From Candidatus Hecatellales archaeon (GTDB lineage Archaea; Thermoproteota; Bathyarchaeia; Hecatellales; Hecatellaceae), in contig QMXU01000036.1 of the NCBI GenBank assembly GCA_003662305.1, positions 1 through 8,950 of the forward strand: a stretch of 8,950 nucleotides of DNA, read 5' to 3'. Shown here piece by piece: positions 1-6,308 of the stretch; positions within the stretch are counted from its first letter, which is position 1; each line of letters opens with the position of its first letter. The notes under the pieces are model-generated. The model was not told the origin of the DNA and did not search any database. It was given only the letters and a program-made list of their open reading frames with translations. The position numbers and the translations under genes were made by a program.

Positions 1-1073
1 GCTGAGGGAAGCTTTGAAAGCCTTTCCGCCGCTTCGCCTGGGAGACTTGAAAGCGGGTTTGAGCCGACGATTAAGGCTGAATCCACTTCACCCTTCACGA
101 TGGAGGGGACAACGGAGGTTTCACCAGGCTCATGCCTGACGTTTCCCTGGGAGAAGTCTAAGGCGTAAGGATACCCCCCCTCTTTTAAGGCTGTTTCAAT
201 GAAGCCGAGGCTGTTGTAGTGTCCGGGCATGGGCATGGCTACACATTTCGTTCCAGCCTTTCGAATCGACTCCGCAAGCTCGTGGAGAGCCTTGAGGTTG
301 GCTTCAGCCATGCCTGTGCCGAGGAGGCCCAGCCCGTAGAAGATGGCTACGAAACGCGAGTTTTTGAGGTCTCTTGTCAGGCTTGAAATCTGCCTTAACG
401 GAAGGCTTAAGGAGACACCTTCCGGCATGCTTCCCGTGGAGACCATGCCTGCCAGAGCCTTCATGAGGTTTAAGTCTTCCATGGGTTTAACTATAATCCT
501 GTTGTGGGCTACGGTTCTGGTTTTCCTCACATCTATAACCGTTAGGATCCGGCTTTCAACTCCTCGCTCGGCTTTTTGGCCGCGTGGGAAAACGGAGAAT
601 TTGCTCATGTGCCTGTGGAAGGTTTCAGCGGGGTTGACTCCCCAGAATACTATGTGGTCAGCAGTTTCACGCACCTCGTCGAGGCTGGCCTCGTACATTC
701 CAAGTTTTCTCGCAGCCATAATGGCGTACCCGTGGTATAGGCTTAGAGGGCTGTCGAAAACTCCTCCAAGCTTCCTTGCAAGCTTCAAGCCGAGGCTCAC
801 AGCTTCACAGGTGGAATTGCACCAGCCGTAGAGCAGCGGCTTCCTTGAGCCCTTCAGCATTTCCGCGACTTTTTCAGCCATCTCGTCGGCTGAAAGGGCG
901 GCTTGGCCTCCGCGAACAGTATATTTTACCATTCTGCTGGGGGAACGTAGGATTTTGATTTTCTCGTTTCCAACGATGCAGCAGCCGAAGTTCTTGGTGA
1001 TTTCACCGTTCTCAACTACTACTTTTATATCGTCGCATATTAGGGAGCATCCCGTGCAGGTTGCGGTTTCCAT
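1..1073 (-). CDS. fwdB: Formylmethanofuran dehydrogenase subunit B (FwdB/FmdB), 3' end outside the window
   Basis: This is the catalytic molybdopterin subunit of formylmethanofuran dehydrogenase, which interconverts CO2 plus methanofuran and formylmethanofuran in the cytoplasm. About 357 residues are visible and the C-terminus is cut off by the left edge. Seen: an N-terminal [4Fe-4S] site with CTGCSLICDDI (Cys6, 9, 13) and Cys31/32; a GWCNSTCEA segment (84-91); WGVNPAE (144-150) followed by RHMSKFSVFPRG; MPGHYNSLGF (282-291); and RHEPGE (313-318). All match the FwdB pattern. The ATG at 1073 follows AGGTGT with a 7-base gap, and the Fe-S gene upstream on the same strand ends 25 bases away, so the two are probably one operon. 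Oddity: where family members have Cys or selenocysteine in a CHGP motif, this protein reads LYHGY with Tyr113 (codon TAC at 735-737). That residue is the Mo/W ligand in characterised enzymes, so activity may differ. Confidence 0.88.
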   Translation of the reverse strand, partial: METATCTGCSLICDDIKVVVENGEITKNFGCCIVGNEKIKILRSPSRMVKYTVRGGQAALSADEMAEKVAEMLKGSRKPLLYGWCNSTCEAVSLGLKLARKLGGVFDSPLSLYHGYAIMAARKLGMYEASLDEVRETADHIVFWGVNPAETFHRHMSKFSVFPRGQKAERGVESRILTVIDVRKTRTVAHNRIIVKPMEDLNLMKALAGMVSTGSMPEGVSLSLPLRQISSLTRDLKNSRFVAIFYGLGLLGTGMAEANLKALHELAESIRKAGTKCVAMPMPGHYNSLGFIETALKEGGYPYALDFSQGNVRHEPGETSVVPSIVKGEVDSALIVGSNPLSSLPGEAAERLSKLPS

Positions 1074-1098
1074 ACCTTTCACACCTGAACATGCGGGG

Positions 1099-1578
1099 CT
1101 AGAACACTTCTATAGCTCCGGTATAGCAGTACTGCTCGCACACTCGGCAGTCTAAACCGTGAGGGGGGAAACGCCTGCACTTTTCAAGCTTGATTATCTG
1201 GATTACGCCGTCTTCAACCCTTAGGACAACCTCGTCGCTGGTGGTGGCTAAGCCCCTGCCAATCTGCGGGTCCGCAGCAACGTTAGCCGGGCATACTACG
1301 ACGCAATTGCCGCAGCCCGTGCACTTGTCCGGGTCAACCCTTACACCTGTCTCCTTGGTTTCAAGTATGGGCTTTAAAAGTTCTCGAAGCCCCTCCAGCT
1401 TATCCTTGTATTTAGGCTCGAGAAGAGGAGGGCAGTCTTCGATTTTAACCTCCTTCGTCAGAAGCTTCGAGGCGAAAACCATGCAGGAGGCAAAGCCGCA
1501 TTTTTTACAGTTTGTCCCCGGCAGATACCTGTAAACCGTGAGGACTGTAACCTTCCCGGGTTTTTTGCCGTCCGGCAA
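1099..1578 (-). CDS. Three-cluster Fe-S protein (PF04060-type cluster plus ferredoxin), Fwd-associated
   Basis: A 159-residue cytoplasmic electron carrier, or a small subunit of the neighbouring Fwd complex. Three cysteine groups are visible. Cys24-x2-Cys27-x4-Cys32-x16-Cys49 is the spacing of the PF04060 Fe-S domain found, for example, in the corrinoid Fe-S protein of CO dehydrogenase/acetyl-CoA synthase. Cys86-x2-x2-x3-Cys96 followed by Pro is a classical [4Fe-4S] ferredoxin motif. Cys134-x9-Cys144-x2-Cys147-x3-Cys151 is a third, unusually spaced site at the C-terminus. The start is TTG at 1578, preceded by AAGGGG about 9 bases upstream; I see no in-frame ATG there. It is the first gene of a leftward unit continuing into fwdB after 25 bases, and it shares a short promoter region with hdrA. 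The domain calls are solid. The idea that it feeds electrons to FwdB comes only from position. Confidence 0.82.
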   Translation of the reverse strand: MPDGKKPGKVTVLTVYRYLPGTNCKKCGFASCMVFASKLLTKEVKIEDCPPLLEPKYKDKLEGLRELLKPILETKETGVRVDPDKCTGCGNCVVVCPANVAADPQIGRGLATTSDEVVLRVEDGVIQIIKLEKCRRFPPHGLDCRVCEQYCYTGAIEVF

Positions 1579-1614
1579 GCCTAAGCGCCCCTTAAACCTA
1601 CAGCAACGATGGGC

Positions 1615-1622
1615 TTAAATAA
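1615..1622. promoter_or_regulatory. Shared TATA-like box between the fwd arm and hdrA
   Basis: TTAAATAA lies inside GCTTA-AA-TAAGC (1613-1624), a near-palindrome that reads as an archaeal TATA box on both strands. Rightwards its centre is 29 bases from the hdrA ATG (1648), so transcription would start at or within a few bases of the start codon, giving a leaderless or nearly leaderless mRNA. Consistent with that, no ribosome binding site precedes 1648. Leftwards the expected transcript start is near 1592, about 14 bases before the TTG at 1578, leaving room for the AAGGGG binding site. The whole divergent gap is only 69 bases, so both arms are probably co-regulated. This is based on position and sequence only. 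Confidence 0.55.
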
Positions 1623-1647
1623 GCAATCATGAATCCAGTATTTGAAC

Positions 1648-4029
1648 ATGTCGGAAAAAAATCGGAAGCCCGAGGGCAAAACTGGCGTTTTCATCTGCGA
1701 TTGCGGAACCAACATTGCTGGATTTCTCGACACTAAGAGGCTTGTGGAACACTTCTCAGGAAAGGAGAACGTGGAAGCCTTCGGAAGCCTGCACCTCTGC
1801 AGCGAATCCGGCTTACAGCTGGTGAAGGACAGCATAAAAGAGCACGGCTTGGAAAGGGTGGTCGTAGCCTGCTGCACTCCACGCCTCCACGGGGAGCTCT
1901 TCCGCAGAACGGTTGAGGAGGCAGGCTTAAACCCGAACCGTCTGGCGGTAGCCAACATACGTGAACAGTGCAGCTGGGTTCACTGGTTCAGCAGGGAGAA
2001 GGCTACGGGGAAGGCTTTAGACCTGGTTGACATGGCGGTTGCCTCCGTTGGAAGGGCGGTTGAGGCTAGGAAGGTGAAGATTCCTGTTGAGCGGAGGGTT
2101 CTGGTTATCGGCGGAGGAGTGGCAGGCATAACAGCCGCCTTAAACCTGGCTAACATGGGCATGGAAGTTGTGCTGGTGGAGAAGTCCGGCTTCATCGGAG
2201 GACACATGGCTAAGTGGGACAAGGTTTTCCCGACGTTGGACTGTAGCATCTGCATTCTCGGCCCCCTCATGGCTGAGGTTTACAGCCACCCTAAAGTTGA
2301 AGTTTACACGCTCTGCGAGGTTTCAGGCGTTAAAGGAACGGCTGGAAACTATGAGGTTGAACTCTATAGGAAGGCCCGCTACGTGGACTTGGAAAAGTGC
2401 AACGGCTGCAATAAATGCTTGGACGTATGCCCCATAACCGTTCCCAACGAGTACGAGTACGGGATTGGAGAACGTAGGGCCATGGTTAAACCCTACGCTG
2501 AAGCTGTGCCCACCGCCCCCTACATAGACATGGAGAACTGTGTGGGATGCCGCTCCTGCGTGGCTGTATGCGACCAGGAGGCCATAAACTTTGAGGAGAA
2601 GGATGAAAAGTTTAAGGTTAAGGTTGGAGCCATCATCGTGGCCACGGGCTTCAGCCCTATCGACCCCGCCGGGATAGGTGAATACGGCTATGGCAGGCAT
2701 GTTGACGTTATAACGGGGGCTGAGCTTGAGAGGCTTGTGAACCCTGCTGGCCCTACCAAGGGAAGGCTTGTACGCCTCTCAAACGGTTTAACCCCTCGGA
2801 GCATAGCCTTCATCCAGTGTGTTGGAAGCCGCTCAACCAGGCTTAACAGGCCCTACTGCAGCGTGGTGTGCTGCAACTACGCGGTTAAGCAGGCTATGGA
2901 AATTAAAAGCCTGCACCCTGAAGCCGACGTAGCCATATTCTACATAGACGTGAGGGCTTCAGGTAAAGGCTACGAGGAAGCCTTCCTCAAGGCTCAGGCT
3001 ACCGGTGTAAGGTTCATCCGGGGGAGAGTTGGCAGGGTGGCGAAGGCTGGAGACAGGCTTAGAATCTTCTATGAGGATACTTTAACCGGTGAAACATGCT
3101 GGGAAGACTTCGACCTGGTTGTCTTAAGCGTAGGCATAGCTCCGAACTCTGACAACGAGAAGCTTTCAAGAATCCTTAAGACGCCGCTGGACGAGAACGG
3201 GTTCTTCATGGAGGAGCACTGCAAGCTTAGGCCTGCTGACACCTTCATGAGGGGGATTTTCACGGCTGGAACTGCTCAAGGCCCAAAAGATATTACGGCA
3301 TCTGTTTCCCAGGCTGGGCTTGCAGCCTCTAAGGCTTACGCCTTCCTTTCAAACCCTGAACTCGAACTGGAGGTTGAAGCCCCCACCGTAGACCACGACC
3401 TCTGCGTGAAATGCGGGCTCTGCGTGAAATTCTGCGACTACGGGGCTCTGAGCAGGGTTAACGGGGAAATCACTGTTGACGAAGTAGCATGCATGGGCTG
3501 CGGGGCGTGCGTAGCCGTATGCCCCACCGGAGCCATAAGCATACCCTTCATAACCGACGGGCAGATTGAAGCTATGATTAGAACGCTTGCTGAAAACGCT
3601 AGGGAGCGCCCTCTAATCTTAGCCTTCTTCTGCAGGTGGTGCGGCTACGCGGCGGCGGACATGGCAGGGCTCAACCGGAACCCCTACCCAACCAACGTAC
3701 GCATCATCCAGCTTCCCTGCGCGGCTAGGGTGAACGCCCTCCACATATTGGAAGCCTTCAAGCAGGGAATAGACGGCGTGCTAATCGTAGGATGCGGCGA
3801 AAACAGCTGCCATTACATTACCGGCATAAGGAAAGCCATGGAACGGGTTTCAAGGCTTAAAAAAGTGCTGGAAGCCTTGGGAGTGAACCCTGAAAGAGTT
3901 CACCTAGACCATGCTGGAGCCAGTGAAGGGGAGAAAGTGGCGAGGGTGATAACCGAGTTTGTAGCGAAGGTTAGGCGTCTTGGACCGGTGGGAGCTGAAC
4001 TTTCAAAGCTGACTGTTAGGGGGGGTTAA
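1648..4029 (+). CDS. hdrA: HdrA-MvhD fusion, flavin-containing electron-bifurcating subunit of heterodisulfide reductase
   Basis: A 793-residue flavoprotein, the hub of a soluble Hdr complex where an electron pair is split between HdrC/HdrB and a ferredoxin. Domains in order: an N-terminal HdrA domain with Cys17/19, Cys51, Cys75/76 and Cys108 (ANIREQCSWVH); a Rossmann FAD site GGGVAGITAA (G155, G157, G160); FPTLDCSICIL (194-204); an inserted two-cluster ferredoxin starting at Cys251-x2-x2-x3-Cys261; a C-terminal 2[4Fe-4S] ferredoxin (Cys586-596 and 615-625); then an MvhD-type [2Fe-2S] domain with Cys662, 665, 691, 716 and 721, ending in CHYITG. The HdrA-MvhD fusion is known, for instance HdrA2 of Methanosarcina acetivorans. 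I chose ATG 1648 over an in-frame TTG six bases upstream because it lies at the expected leaderless position. The polyferredoxin gene follows directly. The electron donor partner that normally docks on MvhD is not in the window. Confidence 0.93.
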   Translation: MSEKNRKPEGKTGVFICDCGTNIAGFLDTKRLVEHFSGKENVEAFGSLHLCSESGLQLVKDSIKEHGLERVVVACCTPRLHGELFRRTVEEAGLNPNRLAVANIREQCSWVHWFSREKATGKALDLVDMAVASVGRAVEARKVKIPVERRVLVIGGGVAGITAALNLANMGMEVVLVEKSGFIGGHMAKWDKVFPTLDCSICILGPLMAEVYSHPKVEVYTLCEVSGVKGTAGNYEVELYRKARYVDLEKCNGCNKCLDVCPITVPNEYEYGIGERRAMVKPYAEAVPTAPYIDMENCVGCRSCVAVCDQEAINFEEKDEKFKVKVGAIIVATGFSPIDPAGIGEYGYGRHVDVITGAELERLVNPAGPTKGRLVRLSNGLTPRSIAFIQCVGSRSTRLNRPYCSVVCCNYAVKQAMEIKSLHPEADVAIFYIDVRASGKGYEEAFLKAQATGVRFIRGRVGRVAKAGDRLRIFYEDTLTGETCWEDFDLVVLSVGIAPNSDNEKLSRILKTPLDENGFFMEEHCKLRPADTFMRGIFTAGTAQGPKDITASVSQAGLAASKAYAFLSNPELELEVEAPTVDHDLCVKCGLCVKFCDYGALSRVNGEITVDEVACMGCGACVAVCPTGAISIPFITDGQIEAMIRTLAENARERPLILAFFCRWCGYAAADMAGLNRNPYPTNVRIIQLPCAARVNALHILEAFKQGIDGVLIVGCGENSCHYITGIRKAMERVSRLKKVLEALGVNPERVHLDHAGASEGEKVARVITEFVAKVRRLGPVGAELSKLTVRGG

Positions 4030-4035
4030 CCGCTG
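4018..4035 (+). promoter_or_regulatory. Strong Shine-Dalgarno-like G run placed for a possible CTG start
   Basis: AGGGGGGG (4018-4025) forms the last codons of hdrA and lies 7 bases before CTG at 4033. That CTG is in frame with the polyferredoxin and only one codon beyond the hdrA TAA. The frame from 4033 to 4104 is open with neighbour-like codon use, so the real polyferredoxin may begin here and not at ATG 4105. The ATG has only a weak GGAAG about 9 bases upstream. This would be ordinary translational coupling apart from the rare start codon. Confidence 0.4.
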
Positions 4036-4104
4036 TCTGAGAAGCCTGAAGCCAGCCTTGAAATCGAGGATTCAACCCTGAAATACCTTTGGAAGACCAG
4101 CCTC

Positions 4105-5352
4105 ATGGGTAAGGAGCTGCGATACCAGCTTGAGAAATGTGTTGGATGCTCCCTCTGCATGGTAGGCTGCCCGTGGGAGGCCATAAGCAAGGGCCCCATC
4201 GTCGAGGTGGCAGCGGGAAGAATAGAGGAAGCCCCCCTCGTAAACGTTGAACTGGAAAAGTGCACCTTCTGCGGACTCTGCGTTTCAGCCTGCCTCTTCA
4301 ACTCCTTCAGCATGCTACTCGACAGCACAACGCTGGAAGACTTCTCCAAGGTTGCGGGAGAACACAGGGTTGACGAGGATAAATGCATACCATGCTTCCT
4401 ATGTGAGCGTATATGCCCCAGGGAAGCCATCAAGGCGAAGGTTGAAATCCCAAGGAAAGACGAGCTTGTGGTCTACGAGGCTGGAGGGAAACCGGAAGAG
4501 GCGGAAGGCAAGATAGTCTTTGAGGAGGACAAATGCTGCTACTGCGGGCTCTGCGAAGCCCTCTGCGAAGCCTTCGAAATCTTCTGGGAGAAGCCTAAAC
4601 CTCCAGAGTTCAAGCCCGCCATAGGCCTGAGAATAGACGAGGAGAAATGCGACTACTGCGGGCTCTGCGAGAAAATCTGCCCTACGGAAGCCCTGAAAGT
4701 CGAATGCGAGCACGCCCCTCCCAGGAAGGTTCAGGAGGCTGAAATCAGGGGAGGAATAGAGATAGACCAGGAGAAATGCGTTGACTGCGGCATATGTGCA
4801 GCCTTCTGCCCTGTGGAGGCCATAGAAGTTAAGAAGCCCTTGGAGGGGAAAGTCCACATAGTTAAACTTGAGAAATGCGACCCCACAGGATGCAAGAACT
4901 GCTTTAACATATGCCCCGTCGACGCCATCTACCCGGTTAAGGGCGCGGAGAAAATAAGGGTTCTGGAAGACTTCTGCATTTTCTGCGGAGCCTGCGAAAA
5001 CGCCTGCCCGGAGGAAGTGCTGAAAGTTGAAAGGCTAAGCCTGAACCTTAAGGATGTGGGTCCAAGTAAGCCTTGGAGGGAAAGCCGGAACCGGTATCTG
5101 CTGAGGCTGATAGGCAGAAAAGTTGAGCCCGCCCTCCTAGAGCCAGCATACCCAAGGCAGGTCCGCCTGGAAATCGAGGTTCAAAAGCCTCCTGAGGAGG
5201 AGGCACCTCCAGAATGGGAGGTAGACAGGCAGGCGAAAAAGCTTTTAGAGGAAAAACTTGGGAAGCTGGCTGAAGGCTTAGGAGAGAAAACTTTCAGAGC
5301 TACCTTCGAACTTGGAAAACTGGACAAGCTTCTAGGCAAGGTTAAGGGCTAG
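4105..5352 (+). CDS. fwdF: Eight-cluster polyferredoxin, FwdF-like, wiring Hdr to formylmethanofuran dehydrogenase
   Basis: A 415-residue soluble polyferredoxin that passes low-potential electrons along a chain of [4Fe-4S] clusters. Eight four-cysteine motifs are visible. The first starts at Cys12 (CVGCSLCMVGCP) and the last covers Cys291-301. Two lack the usual proline after the fourth Cys (CTFCGLCVSACL; CCYCGLCEALCE), and the seventh has a stretched spacing, C-x4-C-x2-C-x3-CP. Eight clusters match FwdF of the methanogen Fwd complex, where it bridges the two catalytic halves. A charged tail of about 110 residues (302-415), rich in Pro-Glu and then Lys/Leu/Glu helix-like sequence, carries no cysteines. 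The gene follows hdrA in the same frame. ATG 4105 is the conservative start, but an open extension back to CTG 4033 would add 24 residues (...STLKYLWKTSL) and has the better ribosome binding site. Its 3' end overlaps that of the opposing fwdD by 11 bases. Confidence 0.85.
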   Translation: MGKELRYQLEKCVGCSLCMVGCPWEAISKGPIVEVAAGRIEEAPLVNVELEKCTFCGLCVSACLFNSFSMLLDSTTLEDFSKVAGEHRVDEDKCIPCFLCERICPREAIKAKVEIPRKDELVVYEAGGKPEEAEGKIVFEEDKCCYCGLCEALCEAFEIFWEKPKPPEFKPAIGLRIDEEKCDYCGLCEKICPTEALKVECEHAPPRKVQEAEIRGGIEIDQEKCVDCGICAAFCPVEAIEVKKPLEGKVHIVKLEKCDPTGCKNCFNICPVDAIYPVKGAEKIRVLEDFCIFCGACENACPEEVLKVERLSLNLKDVGPSKPWRESRNRYLLRLIGRKVEPALLEPAYPRQVRLEIEVQKPPEEEAPPEWEVDRQAKKLLEEKLGKLAEGLGEKTFRATFELGKLDKLLGKVKG

Positions 5353-5707
5353 GAGTCTGAGCTTCTCCTTCAGCCTTTTCTACGGCGACCTCCATCCCCC
5401 TGTCGGCTAGGAGGTTTTCGCTGCCGAGGCTTACCGGCACTAGAAGGTTTGCCCAGAAGCCTTTCACCAGCACTATTAAGCCTTCGCTTAAATCGGGGTC
5501 TTCAGCCGCCTTGACGACGACTGAGCCGTGGGGGGATGAAACCTTTATGAGGTCTCCTTCTTTAACTTCAAGCTTTCCCATGTCCGCCTTTGAAAGGTAG
5601 GCTACTGCCAGTTTCTCCTTGTAGGCTGGGTCTTGAGCGGTCTTGTAGGCTGCAAGCTCCTGTTCGGTGGTTCTCGCCACGATTAGGGTAAGTTTTATTT
5701 CAGCCAA
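5342..5707 (-). CDS. fwdD: Formylmethanofuran dehydrogenase subunit D (molybdopterin dinucleotide-binding domain)
   Basis: A 121-residue protein matching the small molybdopterin-dinucleotide-binding subunit, which caps the cofactor held by FwdB. Seen: an N-terminal beta strand LTLIVARTTEQ; a central LAVAYLSKADMGKLEVKEGD block typical of the fold (residues about 35-53); the strand pair IKVSSPHGSVVVKA; and GLIVLVKGFWANLLVP, where the WAN triplet is the FwdD signature. The start is TTG at 5707, with GGTG about 8 bases upstream (GGGTGTAAGCGG) and no in-frame ATG. It is the only minus-strand gene in the middle of the Hdr cluster, separated from fwdB by more than 4 kb. Its stop lies inside the end of the polyferredoxin gene, and its start is 40 bases from that of hdrC. 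It could also be annotated as a generic molydopterin-dinucleotide-binding protein, but the Fwd context favours FwdD. Confidence 0.8.
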   Translation of the reverse strand: MAEIKLTLIVARTTEQELAAYKTAQDPAYKEKLAVAYLSKADMGKLEVKEGDLIKVSSPHGSVVVKAAEDPDLSEGLIVLVKGFWANLLVPVSLGSENLLADRGMEVAVEKAEGEAQTPSP

Positions 5708-5747
5708 CCGCTTACACCCACATATCGCCTGGCATGGTGTAAAGAGG
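5708..5747. promoter_or_regulatory. 40-bp divergent start region between fwdD and hdrC
   Basis: The start codons of fwdD (TTG, minus) and hdrC (GTG, plus) lie back to back. A GGTG ribosome binding site for hdrC is at 5736-5739, 8 bases from its GTG. A GGTG on the other strand, at about 5715-5718, serves fwdD. The gap is too short for both promoters, so each would have to lie in the opposite gene. TTTTATTT (5693-5700) is a possible TATA box for hdrC, about 50 bases upstream of its GTG. The fwdD candidate (CTTTTTACC, near 5757-5765) is weak. Placement only, low certainty. Confidence 0.3.
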
Positions 5748-6281
5748 GTGGCGGGTAAAAAGGGTATCGTTCAAGCGGAACTTGAGAAGCTTACAGGCTT
5801 GGCGGAGAAATGCCTTCAATGCGGTCTTTGCAGTGCCATATGCCCCCCAACAAGGTTTTCCCGGAGAGGCTTCCACGTCAGAAGGTTTTCCCTTAAAATT
5901 TTGAGGAGTAAAACCGGGCGTAAACCCGTGAAGCTGGATGAGATATGGTCCTGCTTCCTATGCTACGACTGCCTCAAACTCTGCCCTCACAACATAAACA
6001 TTCCCGACGCCGTTGTGAGGCTTAGAAGAAGCTCAGCCTACGAGGGAAACGCCGGAGAAGCCTACGAGGAAACGGTACTTTACTTGGAAAACATGCTGCG
6101 GTATGGCAGAATAATATCCATTGCCAAAACCCACATACGTAAACTCCTAAACCTTCCAGAAGACCCCCGCATGCCCGAGGAAGACTTAAACAGGTTCAAA
6201 GCCCTCATGGAGACATCCGGATTTAAAGAAGAAGTTGAAACCTTAAAGGCTATATACCGGGGAGACGATGCCAGGCGTTAA
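5748..6281 (+). CDS. hdrC: Heterodisulfide reductase subunit C
   Basis: A 177-residue soluble Fe-S subunit that carries electrons from HdrA to HdrB. Two [4Fe-4S] motifs are clear: CLQCGLCSAICPP near residue 20, and CFLCYDCLKLCPH about 50 residues later, separated by a basic segment (FSRRGFHVRRFSLKILRS) characteristic of HdrC. After them, a helical region (NIPDAVVRLRR...) fits the family, and the length is normal for HdrC. I chose GTG 5748 because GGTG sits 8 bases upstream and the protein then begins shortly before the first cluster. A GTG at 5667 would extend the frame through the 5' end of fwdD with a peptide that does not look like HdrC. hdrB follows after 27 bases on the same strand, so the two are almost certainly co-transcribed. 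The HdrA gene is upstream beyond fwdF and the inverted fwdD. Confidence 0.9.
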   Translation: MAGKKGIVQAELEKLTGLAEKCLQCGLCSAICPPTRFSRRGFHVRRFSLKILRSKTGRKPVKLDEIWSCFLCYDCLKLCPHNINIPDAVVRLRRSSAYEGNAGEAYEETVLYLENMLRYGRIISIAKTHIRKLLNLPEDPRMPEEDLNRFKALMETSGFKEEVETLKAIYRGDDARR

Positions 6282-6308
6282 CAACCTCCCACCGGAGCCT
6301 GAAATAGG

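Noticed and set aside
735..737. Selenocysteine codon in FwdB
   Set aside because: The codon is TAC (Tyr) on the coding strand, not TGA, so no recoding is needed or possible.
343..831. Long open frame on the plus strand opposite fwdB
   Set aside because: The product resembles no known family, is rich in Ser/Arg/Leu as antisense shadows are, and the minus strand encodes a convincing FwdB throughout.
4399..4857. Minus-strand open frame inside the polyferredoxin gene
   Set aside because: It is the antisense image of cysteine-rich ferredoxin repeats, with no recognisable domain, and the sense strand is clearly coding.
5667..5747. Upstream GTG start for hdrC
   Set aside because: It would overlap the 5' end of fwdD by 41 bases and add 27 residues unlike HdrC. 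The GTG at 5748 has a well-placed GGTG.
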